Shown: in pieces, positions 18,116 to 28,087 of the stretch
Layout: each line of letters begins with the position of its first letter
Position numbering within the stretch: the first letter of the stretch is position 1
Assembly (NCBI RefSeq): GCF_003977755.1
Contig: NZ_RQWN01000004.1
Location: 124,001 to 188,000 of the forward strand
Direction: 5' to 3'
Source: Haloterrigena salifodinae
GTDB lineage: Archaea > Halobacteriota > Halobacteria > Halobacteriales > Natrialbaceae
Length of the DNA: 64,000 bases
Notes under the pieces: model-generated
Databases searched by the model: none
What the model saw: the letters and a program-made list of their open reading frames with translations, nothing else
What the model was told of the DNA's origin: nothing
Program-made: the position numbers and the translations under genes

Positions 18116-19969
18116 TTATTCGTTGGGCGTCGGCTGGCCCTGGCGGACAGGCCAGTCTTGCACACTCGGTGTCTTCATGATCGCACTGTCGTTTGCGGGC
18201 CAGTTCCAGTTCTCGGTGTTGTAGTACTCAGAGGCGATGTACAGTGTCCATGGTCCCCAAGAAGCGTCCATCCAATTCCAGAACCACGCTAGCTGCTGGA
18301 TGTGCGGCCGCTGTTCTTCCTTGCTCTGGCCTCGCGCGATCGCCTGGAGGCGTTCCCGGATGTTCATCTCTCGAGGCTCCCCGTCGGGCTCACCGATCGG
18401 CGGAACCTCGACGATGAACTCGCTGGTACCCTCCCCGTTCCACTCCGAGACGGAGGGTACGCCGAGTGGGTACGCGGTCACCCACGCCTCGTTGACGAGG
18501 TGGTTCTGGAATCCCTCGTACGGAAGCGGTGCGGACTGGCCGACCCACCAGTTAGTGAGATCGTAGTCCCGCTCGGGGATCGTCTGTCCGAAGTACGTGG
18601 TATCCTCGACGATGATCGCTTCGGTCTCGATACCGAAGTCGCTCAGGATCCGCGACGCAGTTTCCGTCCGATTGCTGTGGAAACCGGCGTCCCTGAACGT
18701 GAGCGTGAACTGCTCGCCGTCGGGCTTGTACCACGTACCGTTCTCCTGGGTGAACCCTTCGTCCCGAAGGAGTTCTGTAGCTCGTTCGGTCCCGCCGTCG
18801 AACTGCATGAACTGACCTTTGACGTCTCCGAGCCACTCATCGATGAGCGGCTGTGACATTCCCGCGGACAGATCGACGCGCTCCTTGTTCACGTCCGAGA
18901 GTGGCAGGTTCTGCATCAGCGTGTCATGGCTCGCTTGCAGCACGTTCGAGAGCGCCCACCGGACCTGCTGGTTGTCGAGAGGCTCGCGGCGGCAGTTGAA
19001 TGAGATCGACTCGCCGCTATGGCTGTAGAACCTGACGGACTCGTAGTTGTCCGGGATCTGGTCTGCCTGTGCCGAGTTGAACGCCACGTTGTGAAGCGCA
19101 TCTACCTCGTTATTGCGCAGCGATCGGAGCTTCTCCTGAGGCCCCTGGAGCGGCAGCGCCTCCATCGTATCGAACGCGATGTCGTCCGCCGTGATGTGAG
19201 GGTTCTGGTAGTCCTCGTACTTCTCTAGGAGGAGCTGGTTTGCCGTCGCCTCCGACGGCATAAACGGCCCGTTCCCGAGCCCTTTCTCACGGGCCTCGTT
19301 GAGAGAAACGTTCCATTCGGCGAGTTCTTGGAGGATCGCACTCTGGTCTTCGTCAGACCCAGCATCTTCCATGCGCTCGAGATAGTCCCTGAAGACGTCG
19401 AATTTGAATGTCCAGTTGGTCGGGGCGTCGCCCATCCCGAACAGCGCGTTCTCGAACAGTTGAGTGTCGATCTTCTCTGCGAGCGTCATCTCGACGCTGT
19501 ATTCGCCCGTCTGCTCGACATCGTCGAGAAAGTCCCAGACGGCGTCGTTGTTCACGTTCCGCCAGCGCATTTGGCCCACGAAGTCTTCGGCCGTGTACGC
19601 GTCTCCGTTGAACCACGTATACGTATCAGACAGGTCGAACTGAACAGTCGCCCCAGACTGGACCGTCGACGGGTATTCCCAGTTCTCGACGAGTAGTGGC
19701 ACCCATTCTTCCTCGTCGGCATGCCATCGCGCGCCTTGCTCGAAGATGATCTTGTTCAAGACGCCGGGAGTCTGCTGTCCGAAGGGGTTGTAGTTGATCT
19801 GATCCGGCTGGTTGGCCATCTCGACTCGGAGTCGATCCGAACCTGTCTCGTTCCCGTATCCGAAACAGCCAGCGATTGATGCAACACCGGCGCCTGCGAT
19901 ACCTTTCAGCACCCGTCGACGACGAGGGCGCACACGCTCCCTACCGTCATCTGAGTTACCATCTACCAT
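18116..19969 (-). CDS. ABC importer solute-binding lipoprotein, family 5 (oligopeptide type)
   Basis: 617 residues. A twin-arginine region (RRRRVLKGIAGAG) and a lipobox (SIAGC) near residue 35 indicate a Tat-exported, lipid-anchored protein. The rest has the family-5 layout with ANQPDQINYNPFG near the mature N-terminus and the large two-lobed body. It would capture the substrate outside the membrane and hand it to the DppB/DppC-type permeases at 13.6-15.6 kb. Family 5 proteins also bind oligosaccharides in some archaea and Thermotogales. Its neighbours here point to fructo-oligosaccharides or sucrose. Confidence 0.9.
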   Translation of the reverse strand: MVDGNSDDGRERVRPRRRRVLKGIAGAGVASIAGCFGYGNETGSDRLRVEMANQPDQINYNPFGQQTPGVLNKIIFEQGARWHADEEEWVPLLVENWEYPSTVQSGATVQFDLSDTYTWFNGDAYTAEDFVGQMRWRNVNNDAVWDFLDDVEQTGEYSVEMTLAEKIDTQLFENALFGMGDAPTNWTFKFDVFRDYLERMEDAGSDEDQSAILQELAEWNVSLNEAREKGLGNGPFMPSEATANQLLLEKYEDYQNPHITADDIAFDTMEALPLQGPQEKLRSLRNNEVDALHNVAFNSAQADQIPDNYESVRFYSHSGESISFNCRREPLDNQQVRWALSNVLQASHDTLMQNLPLSDVNKERVDLSAGMSQPLIDEWLGDVKGQFMQFDGGTERATELLRDEGFTQENGTWYKPDGEQFTLTFRDAGFHSNRTETASRILSDFGIETEAIIVEDTTYFGQTIPERDYDLTNWWVGQSAPLPYEGFQNHLVNEAWVTAYPLGVPSVSEWNGEGTSEFIVEVPPIGEPDGEPREMNIRERLQAIARGQSKEEQRPHIQQLAWFWNWMDASWGPWTLYIASEYYNTENWNWPANDSAIMKTPSVQDWPVRQGQPTPNE

Positions 19970-19995
19970 ACACGTATGCGATACTGGTTCATACT

Positions 19996-20021
19996 ACTTA
20001 TAATTTGGTCTGGTGACCAGA
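19996..20021 (-). promoter_or_regulatory. Promoter of the importer operon with palindromic operator
   Basis: On the minus strand a TATA-like ttataagt lies about 30 nt before the ATG at 19969. Immediately upstream is TCTGGTGACCAGA (20009-20021), a 6-bp inverted repeat around one central base. A site directly upstream of the TATA/BRE is the usual position for an activator. The regulator is unknown; the TrmB fusion protein is a candidate. Confidence 0.5.
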
Positions 20022-20479
20022 TATCCAGACGCCCGCGTTCGGTACGCAGATCTGGTTTCCCGGCGAGAACGAGACTGGTCAGCAATATTCACTACGGCTG
20101 TGAATCAATGTGATGGTTACTGGACAATCTCCTTCCTCGGGTGAGTGAACTTCTCACGGTCCGGCGCATATCGGAACGTACAGCGCCCGAAGACCGATTC
20201 TAACCTTCATCATAATCAAGGTTGATTATGTATCGTGTAGAATGGGTGTATTCACTGTCTCGGGAAAACTCCTCGGTACGGCGAGAAAAATCGTTCCGGT
20301 CCTGGCGAGTGGTTACAGAGGTACAATTGTAAACAGCGTCGGCGGTTTCCTAGCACCGGAGAACAAAAATCACTGCGTGCTATCAAGGAATCGTGCTACG
20401 GAAGGTGCTGGCAGAGCGATGACCTCTCTGTCTCAACGAGTGACAACGCTTTTATTTCTCTTGTCTGAAACGGACACCT
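20022..20479. other. Intergenic, no supported gene
   Basis: A plus-strand frame of 84 codons exists at 20242-20496 but has no domain, odd composition and overlaps the better small ORF that follows. A TATA-like tttattt at 20453-20459 is about 25 nt before ATG 20480. Confidence 0.4.
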
Positions 20480-20725
20480 ATGAAGACATTCACTGATCGA
20501 TTCTGGGATCGCGTGCGTGGGTACGAACTGGTACTTCGTCTTTTCTTCGTCGCCGACGTACTGTTCCTCGTGCTCGCACTTGTAGCGTACCCGATCGTCG
20601 AATCAGGATCGGCTGCCCACGTCTTAGTTGTCCTCGACTTGCTCATCTTTGTCGTTCTATTAATGCCTCTGGCATATCTTTTGTATCAGTGTCGAAAGCG
20701 ACGAGCTGAGGAAGAGATGTTGTAA
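20480..20725 (+). CDS. Small two-helix membrane protein, unknown
   Basis: 81 residues. Two hydrophobic segments (about 20-42 and 47-70) are flanked by basic tails (RCRKRR near the C-terminus). A TATA-like element about 25 nt before ATG 20480 supports a leaderless transcript. Its orientation differs from the neighbouring importer and levansucrase genes. No family is recognised. Confidence 0.5.
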   Translation: MKTFTDRFWDRVRGYELVLRLFFVADVLFLVLALVAYPIVESGSAAHVLVVLDLLIFVVLLMPLAYLLYQCRKRRAEEEML

Positions 20726-21939
20726 AGTTCCTCTCTAACTTTCCCGGAGGCCGCTACCCAACTGGCTCCCGTCCGATGTGGGACACGAAAAGCGGTATTG
20801 TCGACCAACCTTTTGACTTTACTGTAACTGTGACACTATTTCTGCTGTAATTCTGGACGGGGCTTCGGCGACAATCGCGAGAGGCAAATCGACCTACTTA
20901 AGTCCCATTGTATTCAGTCAAGCAAATCATTTCATATTTATATAGATACTATTGCAATTGTTGTATTTCATCGATAGCGTATCTGTTTTACAATGGCTTC
21001 CGTACGAATAGGTTCATAGTTCATGAGAACACTCCGTCAGTGTGTATATTGTAATTGGTAGTTATATAAATAAAGAACGAGCATTAATTCAGGTACTCTA
21101 GCCTGTTTCTCTCTCTAATTTTCCAACCGCTGTCCATTTAGTTTCCAATGGGAATACAACCCTTCCTACGTTTTCACAGGTAATCAGAATTAAGTTGTTT
21201 CAACCGTAGTACTCGTGATCACTTAGGGCTATTTACAGAAGTCGTGACCGCTACTCTCCTATCAGTCGTAGCGCTCGTACGGCCATTCGGTTTCAGCAAA
21301 ATCTCTGCAGAATCTTCAAACGAGTGCGAAGCACTCTTTTCAACTTGCGGAAAATCCATTCCGCTTGGCTTCGATGAAAAGCACTCCTCTTTAGAAGTCC
21401 GTCGTCGTCCCGCTCGCTCACTTCGTTCGCTCACGGCTGTAGCGGTGATCTCTCTACCTCCTGAATCGGTCTGAGCGATGTCGAAGCAAATACGTGGAAC
21501 GATTAGATTTCGTGAAACGACGGTCCAACAGTTGGTGACTACTACTGCTGACAACCTATCCGGAATCAAACAGATCGAAAAAACTTTCTCGAAACACACC
21601 ACAGGGATGTTTAGCTCGAGCAATCGACCTTGGATGAGACACACAACTGCCAGACGCAACTCAAACGAACCACCGATGTGGTCACGGACTGCAGTCTACC
21701 AAGCCTCCAGAGCAGATCATTGAAAGAGGGTTTCTTTCCACGATATTCTGATCCCCTTCTGCGCTAAGGTTCCTTGCAGCTAGATTCTATTATCGGAAAG
21801 GCCCTCTGAGATTGATCTTGCCACTCGATTAGTGTCCCAGCTGCCTGCAGGTCGTGATCCGTAGATCCGCTAGACTCTGCGACCTTTCGAGAGCCGAACT
21901 CAGATAGGTAGCAGAGCCCTCAGGAGCCAACTCGTTCCC
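20726..21939. other. 1.2-kb AT-rich intergenic region, probably degraded insertion DNA
   Basis: No convincing gene. The stretch 20880-21200 is much more AT-rich than the surroundings. Around 21405-21435 there is the short direct-repeat stretch CGCTCGCTCACTTCG/TTCGCTCACGG, a type of low-complexity GC repeat. A 146-codon minus frame (21219-21659) crosses it but has no recognisable domain and looks spurious. Confidence 0.4.
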
Positions 21940-23295
21940 TTACCGATTATTTCCGTTCGCCCCCTTGTTCGATCCGCCCGAGGGAAGAAAGTGGCCGTCA
22001 TTAAGTTCGCTGACGACCCGTGTTTCAGTCCCCTCGAGTTGTAGCTTCAGACTCGGCGCCAGCGTCCCACCGAACAGTTCCTTCTGCTCTTCGGGGGGCA
22101 GATGGCCGACCTCGTCAAGGCCGATCTCGCCCCGAGACGTATCGTCGAGTCCGCGGAAGTTCTCGAAGCTTTCGATCAGCACGTCGTTCCCGTGGGGCAT
22201 CGCCAGCCACGAATACGCCTGGAAGGGAGCCGACTCGGGGTTTGCGAGGACCAGTCCGCTCCCGTTGAGCGGTTCGTACTCACCGTAGAGCGAATCGCTC
22301 ACGAACCCGTACAGCGCGTCGGGACCGCTGAGGCCGGGAGCGAACGTAAACTTGTGGCTGAGGACGAACAGATACCACTTTCCGTTATTGAAGACGTAAT
22401 GCGGGCGTTCCAACTGTTGGTTGACCTCGATCGCCTCCAGGTTAGGCGGGAGGAGCTCCCACTCGGTGAGTTCGTCGTTGGTCGCTCGCATTACGCCAAC
22501 GTTCCCGTTGTAGCTTTGCGGATCATCCGGGCTATCGCCTTCCGTGGGCGTGTTCCCCTCGAACACGACGAGATCCTCGCCAGTCTCGGGATGCTCGAAG
22601 TACCACGGGTCACGGAACGCGTAGACGATGCCCTGCTCCCGGGACTGCTCTAGGGTCTGATAGAGGTCCCCGTCGGCTTCACCGATGATAACGTGCTCCT
22701 GGTCACCGGTCAGCTCGACGCCGTGCGGACTGGTCCGGAGGGACGCGCCCTTGCCGAGTGCGAGTCGCTGGCGGAACTCCGGTTCCGGGCTGGTCGCTGT
22801 GTAGAAGTGGTAAATCTGGTCCTCGCTCTGATCGTACATCGCAGAGCCGGCCCACTGGTGGTGCCCAAGCGGGTTCTCGAAGGCCGTCCCGCCCTCCTGC
22901 CAGTCATGACCATTCCGGGAATAGAAGTAGCGAATCGTCGCTTCATTGTGCCGAGCACCCGGCACGAGGTCCTTTGACGCCGTGAGGGAGAAGACGACCT
23001 GCCAGCCGTTGATCTTTGCAATCGAGCCGTCGCGGTATCGAAGCGGCCAGGTGTCCCAGATCCAGTAATCGTCCGAGATTACGTCGGAGTTCTCATTGAT
23101 GACCGGAGCAGTCGTATCGTCTGTAAGTTCGATACTGTTTGCGTGTTCGCGAGTCCACTGGCTCGCTTCACCTGTCTCGAGAGCGGCTCCGGAGCCAGTC
23201 CCAAACGGTAGCGCGAGACCGGCCGCACCAATTGCGCCAGTTGTTTTGAGTATACTGCGCCTGCTTAGCTCAATATTAGCACTCTTATCTACCAT
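21940..23295 (-). CDS. Tat-exported GH68 levansucrase (sucrose 6-fructosyltransferase)
   Basis: 451 residues. A twin-arginine signal (LSRRSILKTTGAIGAAGLALP) occupies the N-terminus. The GH68 catalytic triad is visible: nucleophile D81 in IWDTWPL, transition-state D229 in FRDPWYF, and acid/base E296 in QLERPHYV. GH68 enzymes move fructosyl units from sucrose onto a growing beta-fructan and release glucose, or hydrolyse sucrose. The size and motifs fit archaeal levansucrases. Secretion would put levan synthesis outside the cell, matching the exported fructanase at 1-3089. An AT-rich promoter (ttttagtactatag) lies about 30 nt upstream of the ATG. Levan versus inulin product cannot be told by eye. 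Confidence 0.92.
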   Translation of the reverse strand: MVDKSANIELSRRSILKTTGAIGAAGLALPFGTGSGAALETGEASQWTREHANSIELTDDTTAPVINENSDVISDDYWIWDTWPLRYRDGSIAKINGWQVVFSLTASKDLVPGARHNEATIRYFYSRNGHDWQEGGTAFENPLGHHQWAGSAMYDQSEDQIYHFYTATSPEPEFRQRLALGKGASLRTSPHGVELTGDQEHVIIGEADGDLYQTLEQSREQGIVYAFRDPWYFEHPETGEDLVVFEGNTPTEGDSPDDPQSYNGNVGVMRATNDELTEWELLPPNLEAIEVNQQLERPHYVFNNGKWYLFVLSHKFTFAPGLSGPDALYGFVSDSLYGEYEPLNGSGLVLANPESAPFQAYSWLAMPHGNDVLIESFENFRGLDDTSRGEIGLDEVGHLPPEEQKELFGGTLAPSLKLQLEGTETRVVSELNDGHFLPSGGSNKGANGNNR

Positions 23296-23518
23296 CGCAT
23301 CTGAGTATTAACTTCTATAGTACTAAAAGATTTCTGGATGGATGAACCATGGAGTATGATCATTATATAATTAACTTACATGAATCTACACAGCTATAGC
23401 TTATATTTTAGCTATTCAAAATATTATTTAGATATCAAAACTAAATGCCAAATATGTGTGTTAGCGAACATCATTGAGCACACTAGACTTATATAACTAC
23501 CTCGTTATAGCATGGATT

Positions 23519-24574
23519 ATGGACGGTAGAGATCTTAGAACAGCTCTTAAGCGATTCGGACTCTCTGAGAAGGAAGTAGCAGCATACCTCACCTCCATCG
23601 GGCATGGTAAAATTAAGATGAGCGATTTAGCTGATGAAGCAGACATTTCAGTTCGACATGCGTACAAGGTCGCCGATCGACTTGAACAGCGGGGTCTCAT
23701 AGTCGTCAATGACCATACTACACCGACAACATTGAATGCAATCCACCCTTCTGAGGCAATATCTCAATTGAAGGAAAACCTATCAACAATTGAATCAGAA
23801 CTTATCACACGTTTCAAAGAGGCTTCGTTCGAGTCGAAGACAGAGGTCTACAAATCTAAACCAACCCTTTTCAAACGTCTCCGGGAGAGTATTTTGAAAG
23901 CAGAAAATGAGATTTTATTATCGCTTCCAGTCGAAGCGGTGCCTGACATTGCTGATGACCTACGAAGAGCGCTTGACCGAGGTGTATTTATCCTTCTGTT
24001 AGTGACTAATACAAAAACAGCAGTCTCTAGAGACAGTACAATCGCATCCGTTATGCGTATATCTGAAGGTGATTTTCCTGCGATGATGTGTGTTGACCGT
24101 AGGGATGGAATTTTTTCACCGCCAGACCTGCTCCGCCATGCCTATTCATCTAAGCAAGGTATCTCTCTTCAACAAAACTCCTTCATACCAATTCTAATCA
24201 GTGCCTTTCTAGGTAACTTCTGGGGTGCAGGATACGAAGCCTACATTAGTCGGCCGAATAATCTTCCCCAAGAATACACCGCGTTTTGTCACGCAGTAGT
24301 AGATGCTACGTGCAAATTGAGGCAAAATACAGAACTCTACGCAGAAATAAAAGCTCGAGCTGTGTCTGTTGGTGACGGATTTGAAACCATTCGTGGACAA
24401 GTCACTAATGTACAACAGTCAATCATTGCCCCAGAGTCAAGTTCTCGTGCTATCAAAAATACTCTTTTTATAGAGAGCGAGGATACTGTAGTATCTATTG
24501 GTGGGCCAGGAGCATTTATGGAAGATTTTGAAGCAAAGATGATTAGGTTATCCACAGATGTAGGAACTAGGTGA
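23519..24574 (+). CDS. TrmB-family transcriptional regulator
   Basis: 351 residues from ATG 23519; a TTG start 15 codons upstream is possible. The N-terminal winged HTH (about 5-75: LRTALKRFGLSEKEVAAYL, VADRLEQRGLIV) is followed by a coiled segment and the PLD-like TrmB effector domain (AENEILLSLPVEAVPDI). It is divergent from the levansucrase gene and could regulate it. It lacks the C-terminal kinase domain of the other TrmB protein. Base composition is clearly more AT-rich than the rest of the locus, which suggests recent acquisition. Confidence 0.8.
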   Translation: MDGRDLRTALKRFGLSEKEVAAYLTSIGHGKIKMSDLADEADISVRHAYKVADRLEQRGLIVVNDHTTPTTLNAIHPSEAISQLKENLSTIESELITRFKEASFESKTEVYKSKPTLFKRLRESILKAENEILLSLPVEAVPDIADDLRRALDRGVFILLLVTNTKTAVSRDSTIASVMRISEGDFPAMMCVDRRDGIFSPPDLLRHAYSSKQGISLQQNSFIPILISAFLGNFWGAGYEAYISRPNNLPQEYTAFCHAVVDATCKLRQNTELYAEIKARAVSVGDGFETIRGQVTNVQQSIIAPESSSRAIKNTLFIESEDTVVSIGGPGAFMEDFEAKMIRLSTDVGTR

Positions 24575-25514
24575 ACGGAATCACTCAGTTGATCCCTTCT
24601 CAGTCTCAGGTGGAAACTTGTAGCGAAATTCTTCAGTCGTAGCTGTGATAGTGGTCAGCCATTACCTGTATTTCATATCTTGTTCAACCCTCAATAGGTA
24701 AACTCTCTACATTGAAATCTTTGAGACGAGAGCACATTTATAATATATCCTATATTAAGGCCCATAATGCCGCTGGAGGAGATAGCGTGTTTACACTCGT
24801 ACTAATGTAAATAAGTCGTATATAGGGATCGGGGTGGAAATGATAGTATTTTATGTTGTTTTCACTATCATATCTATACCTTATTTCTATCTATCTATAA
24901 AGTAATTTTAGATGGGCACATAATAGCTGGAGTTCATCGCTAGTTAGATATTGAAGTACAGTATCAAACATACACTCGTAACCAAGTTAATTTCCTATGC
25001 TTAGGAGGGGACCAGTCACTCTTGGATCGTAACGTCTCGAACCCTCTACGCACGCGTGAACAACAAAGCAATCTTCGATCAGTCATTCTAGCAGTGGCGG
25101 CGGCGAGTAGGCGAGATATTCCTCAGTTCGCGGAGGATGAGCTGTGGGACTGGAAGGTCGTCATCCAGCGTTCCGGTGGGAAGACGAGCCCATCATCAGA
25201 ATGCTCTATGGCCAGACCGGGCAAATCACGACTCACGGCCAAAGATAACGATGCTGTGTACAGCAGAATTGCTACGATGTGCTTCTTCGTCGTATCGAGC
25301 TCATCCCGCTCGTACTGTATTGGTAGGAGAAGATACCGGCTGCCCAAACGCTGAAAAGTGAATTACAAAAAATCACGTACTGCGTTCTCGGACGCGGTCA
25401 GCCCACATAGTACCAGGTGAGATCTGCGATCACGGTAAACTGTGCTCAAGCAGGTCCGATGCGGTCGACTCGAGTTCGCCAGCGCTGGCTGTTGCGGTGA
25501 CGAAATCATAACTA
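24575..25514. other. AT-rich intergenic region, gene remnants at most
   Basis: About 940 bp with no supported gene. A 26-codon minus-strand tail ending near 24575 (sense EEFRYKFPPETEKGSTE) reads like a real C-terminus but has no start. Frames at 25022-25354 on either strand have no recognisable domain. Confidence 0.4.
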
Positions 25515-25526
25515 TAACTATAGTTA
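25515..25526. promoter_or_regulatory. Palindrome upstream of UspA gene
   Basis: TAACTATAGTTA is a perfect 12-bp palindrome within an AT-rich stretch 47 bp before ATG 25573. It may be an operator or overlap the promoter. Confidence 0.4.
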
Positions 25527-25572
25527 ATCTATAGAAATTTACTTACCGCTCGGCAACTATTTTCCACTAAGC

Positions 25573-26061
25573 ATGAACGAAGGATCATACTCTAGAGAGC
25601 CGTCACGCGAACCCGAACTGCGAACAATTCTGCTCGGCGTTGGCGGGCGTGATGACTCCCGTGTCGACGCACTCGTGGATGTCGTCAAAGAAGTAGCCTC
25701 CAGTAACACCACGGTAATCATCGTCCACGTTTTCGATACGGATTCCTACAAAGAAACGGTCAAGCAGGTAGCGAATACGGAGGACGAACACATCGAACCT
25801 GACGAACTAGCTGCTCAGATGAGCACTACCGAGGAGATTACTGGCCGCCTGAAAGCTGATTCGATCGACTACGAGGCTCGCGCGACAACCGGCAGAAAGG
25901 GAGACGGGGTTGTCGAGATCGCCAAGGAGGTCGACGCTGATCGCGTGATCATCGGCGGCCGGCAACGCTCTCCCGCCGGAAAGGCACTCTTCGGGAGCAC
26001 GGCACAGAAAGTCATGCTGAACGCGCCCTGTCCGGTCACGTTCGTCCGCGATCGAAAGTGA
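25573..26061 (+). CDS. Universal stress protein, UspA family
   Basis: 162 residues. The fold pattern is typical: an N-terminal strand TILLGVGGRDDSRVDALV, a long central acidic helix, and the C-terminal ATP-binding motif IIGGRQRSPAGKALFGSTAQKV (G-2x-G-9x-G-S/T). It is a cytoplasmic nucleotide-binding stress protein. It stands alone with its own AT-rich promoter containing a palindrome. The adjacent MFS transporter gene is convergent. A role in transport regulation is only a guess. Confidence 0.88.
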   Translation: MNEGSYSREPSREPELRTILLGVGGRDDSRVDALVDVVKEVASSNTTVIIVHVFDTDSYKETVKQVANTEDEHIEPDELAAQMSTTEEITGRLKADSIDYEARATTGRKGDGVVEIAKEVDADRVIIGGRQRSPAGKALFGSTAQKVMLNAPCPVTFVRDRK

Positions 26062-26281
26062 GATCGCGATTCTCCTGACGCGCCCGTATTGCGGACCAGG
26101 TATCACGGCTCCGAAACCGTATTCATCGCTGTTATCCGACTGAGTTTCCGATCAGCAGAGGCAGAGACAGAGGATGCTCGGTACGTCCCGAACAAATCGA
26201 TTAGCCAGTGACAGGTCACGACCGCACGAGTGCACATCGCCCAGAAACGCTGGTGCTGACGCCGTTTCGAGATCGACCCGG

Positions 26282-27714
26282 TTAGTCGTCCGATTTCACG
26301 GTGCTAGAGCGCTCGGCTTTCTTGCCGATGGTCGTCTCGCGCAGATTGGATTCGATCTCCTCGAGCGATCGGCCCTTCGTTTCGGGGACAAGCTGGTAAC
26401 AGAAGACCAGTGCGATGAAACAGAGCCCGCCGTAGAGCCAGAATGTGCCCGTCTGGTCGAAGACGTCGACTAGACGGAGGAACGTCAGCGACACGATCAG
26501 GTTCGCAGCCCAGTTGAGGACCGTAACGGTCCCCATCGCGGTTCCGCGGACCTGCATCGGATAGATCTCGGAGATCAGCAGCCAGAACGCCGGTCCGAGT
26601 CCGATTGCGAAGAACGCGACGTACAGCATCAGGCTCCCGGTCGCGACCCAGCCGATGATGCCCGAGAGGCCGGGTAGGAAGAACGCGAAGCCGAGGATGG
26701 CGAGCATCAAGGTCATTCCGCTGAGTCCGCTCAGCAACAGCGGTCGGCGTCCAACCCGGTCAATGAGGAGGACGGCAACAATGGTCATCACGACGTTGAC
26801 AACGCCGATTCCGGCAGTCACGAGAATCGAAGCGGTGTCTTCGAAGCTAGTGGACTCGAGGATCGTCGAAGCGTAGTAGATGACCGTGTTGATGCCGGTC
26901 ACTTGCTGGAATACCGCCAGTCCGACGCCGACGATCAGCATCGGGCGGACCCACGGCTGGAACAGATCACGAAACGAACTGGACTCGACCTGGACCGTTT
27001 CTTTGATTTCGCTGAGTTCGGTACCGACCTGGCTTTCGACGCGGGTTCGGGACAGGACCTCGCGGGCATCCGTCTCACGGCCCTGTTCGTAGAGCCAGCG
27101 CGGACTTTCCGGCATGAAGAGCATCCCGACGAATAGGACGGCTGCAGGGACCATTCCGAGACCGAGCATCCAGCGCCATTCACCACCGCCGGCGAACGCG
27201 AGATTCACCAGATACGCGATGAGGATACCGCTTCTAATGGTTAACTGGTTCAGCGAGACCAGCGATCCCCGTATCTTCGGGGGCGAGATTTCGGAGATAT
27301 AGAGTGGACCGACTACCGACGCGAAGCCGATCCCGACCCCGTCAAGGATGCGGCCGACAATTAGTATTTCGACGGTCGGTGCGATCGCCATGATGAGCGA
27401 GCCGACGAAGAAGACGACTGTGCTGACGAGGATGAGTCGGCGTCGGCCGAGCCGGTCGGCGAGACGACCGCCGAGTGCTGCGCCGATGATTGCGCCGACC
27501 ATTCCCCCACTGACGACCACCCCTTCGACGTAGGACGGATTCATCGTATAGCCGAACACTGTGGTGAGTTCGAACGCATCCCGAATGTAGAGCATTGCAC
27601 CGGAGATAACCCCGGTTCGAAGCCGAATAGTAATCCGTTCAGTGCGGCTAACGCCGCGACTACGTAAATAAACGTGTTCTGTCCGTCGGCAGTATCTGTG
27701 TGTGATGTCGGCAT
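26282..27714 (-). pseudogene. Sugar-porter MFS transporter, frameshifted near the N-terminus
   Basis: The main frame (26282-27595) codes for 437 residues of a 12-helix sugar porter with GGRLADRLGRRR, PESPRWLYEQGR and PETKGRSLEEIE signatures. The true N-terminus lies in another frame: ATG 27714 gives MPTSHTDTADGQNTFIYVV and reads to GLLFGF. One base is missing between 27616 and 27617, exactly in the Asp codon of the family's FGFDTGVISGA helix-1 motif. Repairing it joins the two frames into a protein of about 478 residues. Either the gene is inactive or the base was lost in sequencing. Substrate is likely a monosaccharide by family. Confidence 0.85.
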
Positions 27715-28087
27715 GGATGAGTGCTATAACTATTTATCCAGATTAGAGTTAATGATTTTTGCTCCGAAGGAGGATGCGATAGTTATCTCGAGGTGCACGG
27801 TGTCTGTAGATAGATATCGGCGGTCCACACCCCGGGTCACCTTCGCACTTGCTCGCGTTTCACCGTTGACGGTTGTTCGCGAACGCTTCGCGCCGTGCAC
27901 TCTCTCTTCGCAGTGAGTCGCAGGCGCTGTTTCGTTACGCGTGAAAAGTGAGGCGGCACGATTTTGTGGTATCCTTGCCAAAAATCGCCCACCTCAGCGG
28001 GTATCGCGACTGGATCGATTTGAGTTTTGTAGAGCGAGAGCGGACACCGCGTCAACTGATCGTGCTCGGTATTCAACTCCATCTTGC

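Noticed and set aside
20242-20496. 84-residue protein
   Set aside because: Overlaps the start of the better supported small membrane protein and has no coding character.
21219-21659. Possible 146-residue protein
   Set aside because: Crosses a low-complexity repeat, AT-rich surroundings, no domain and no promoter seen.
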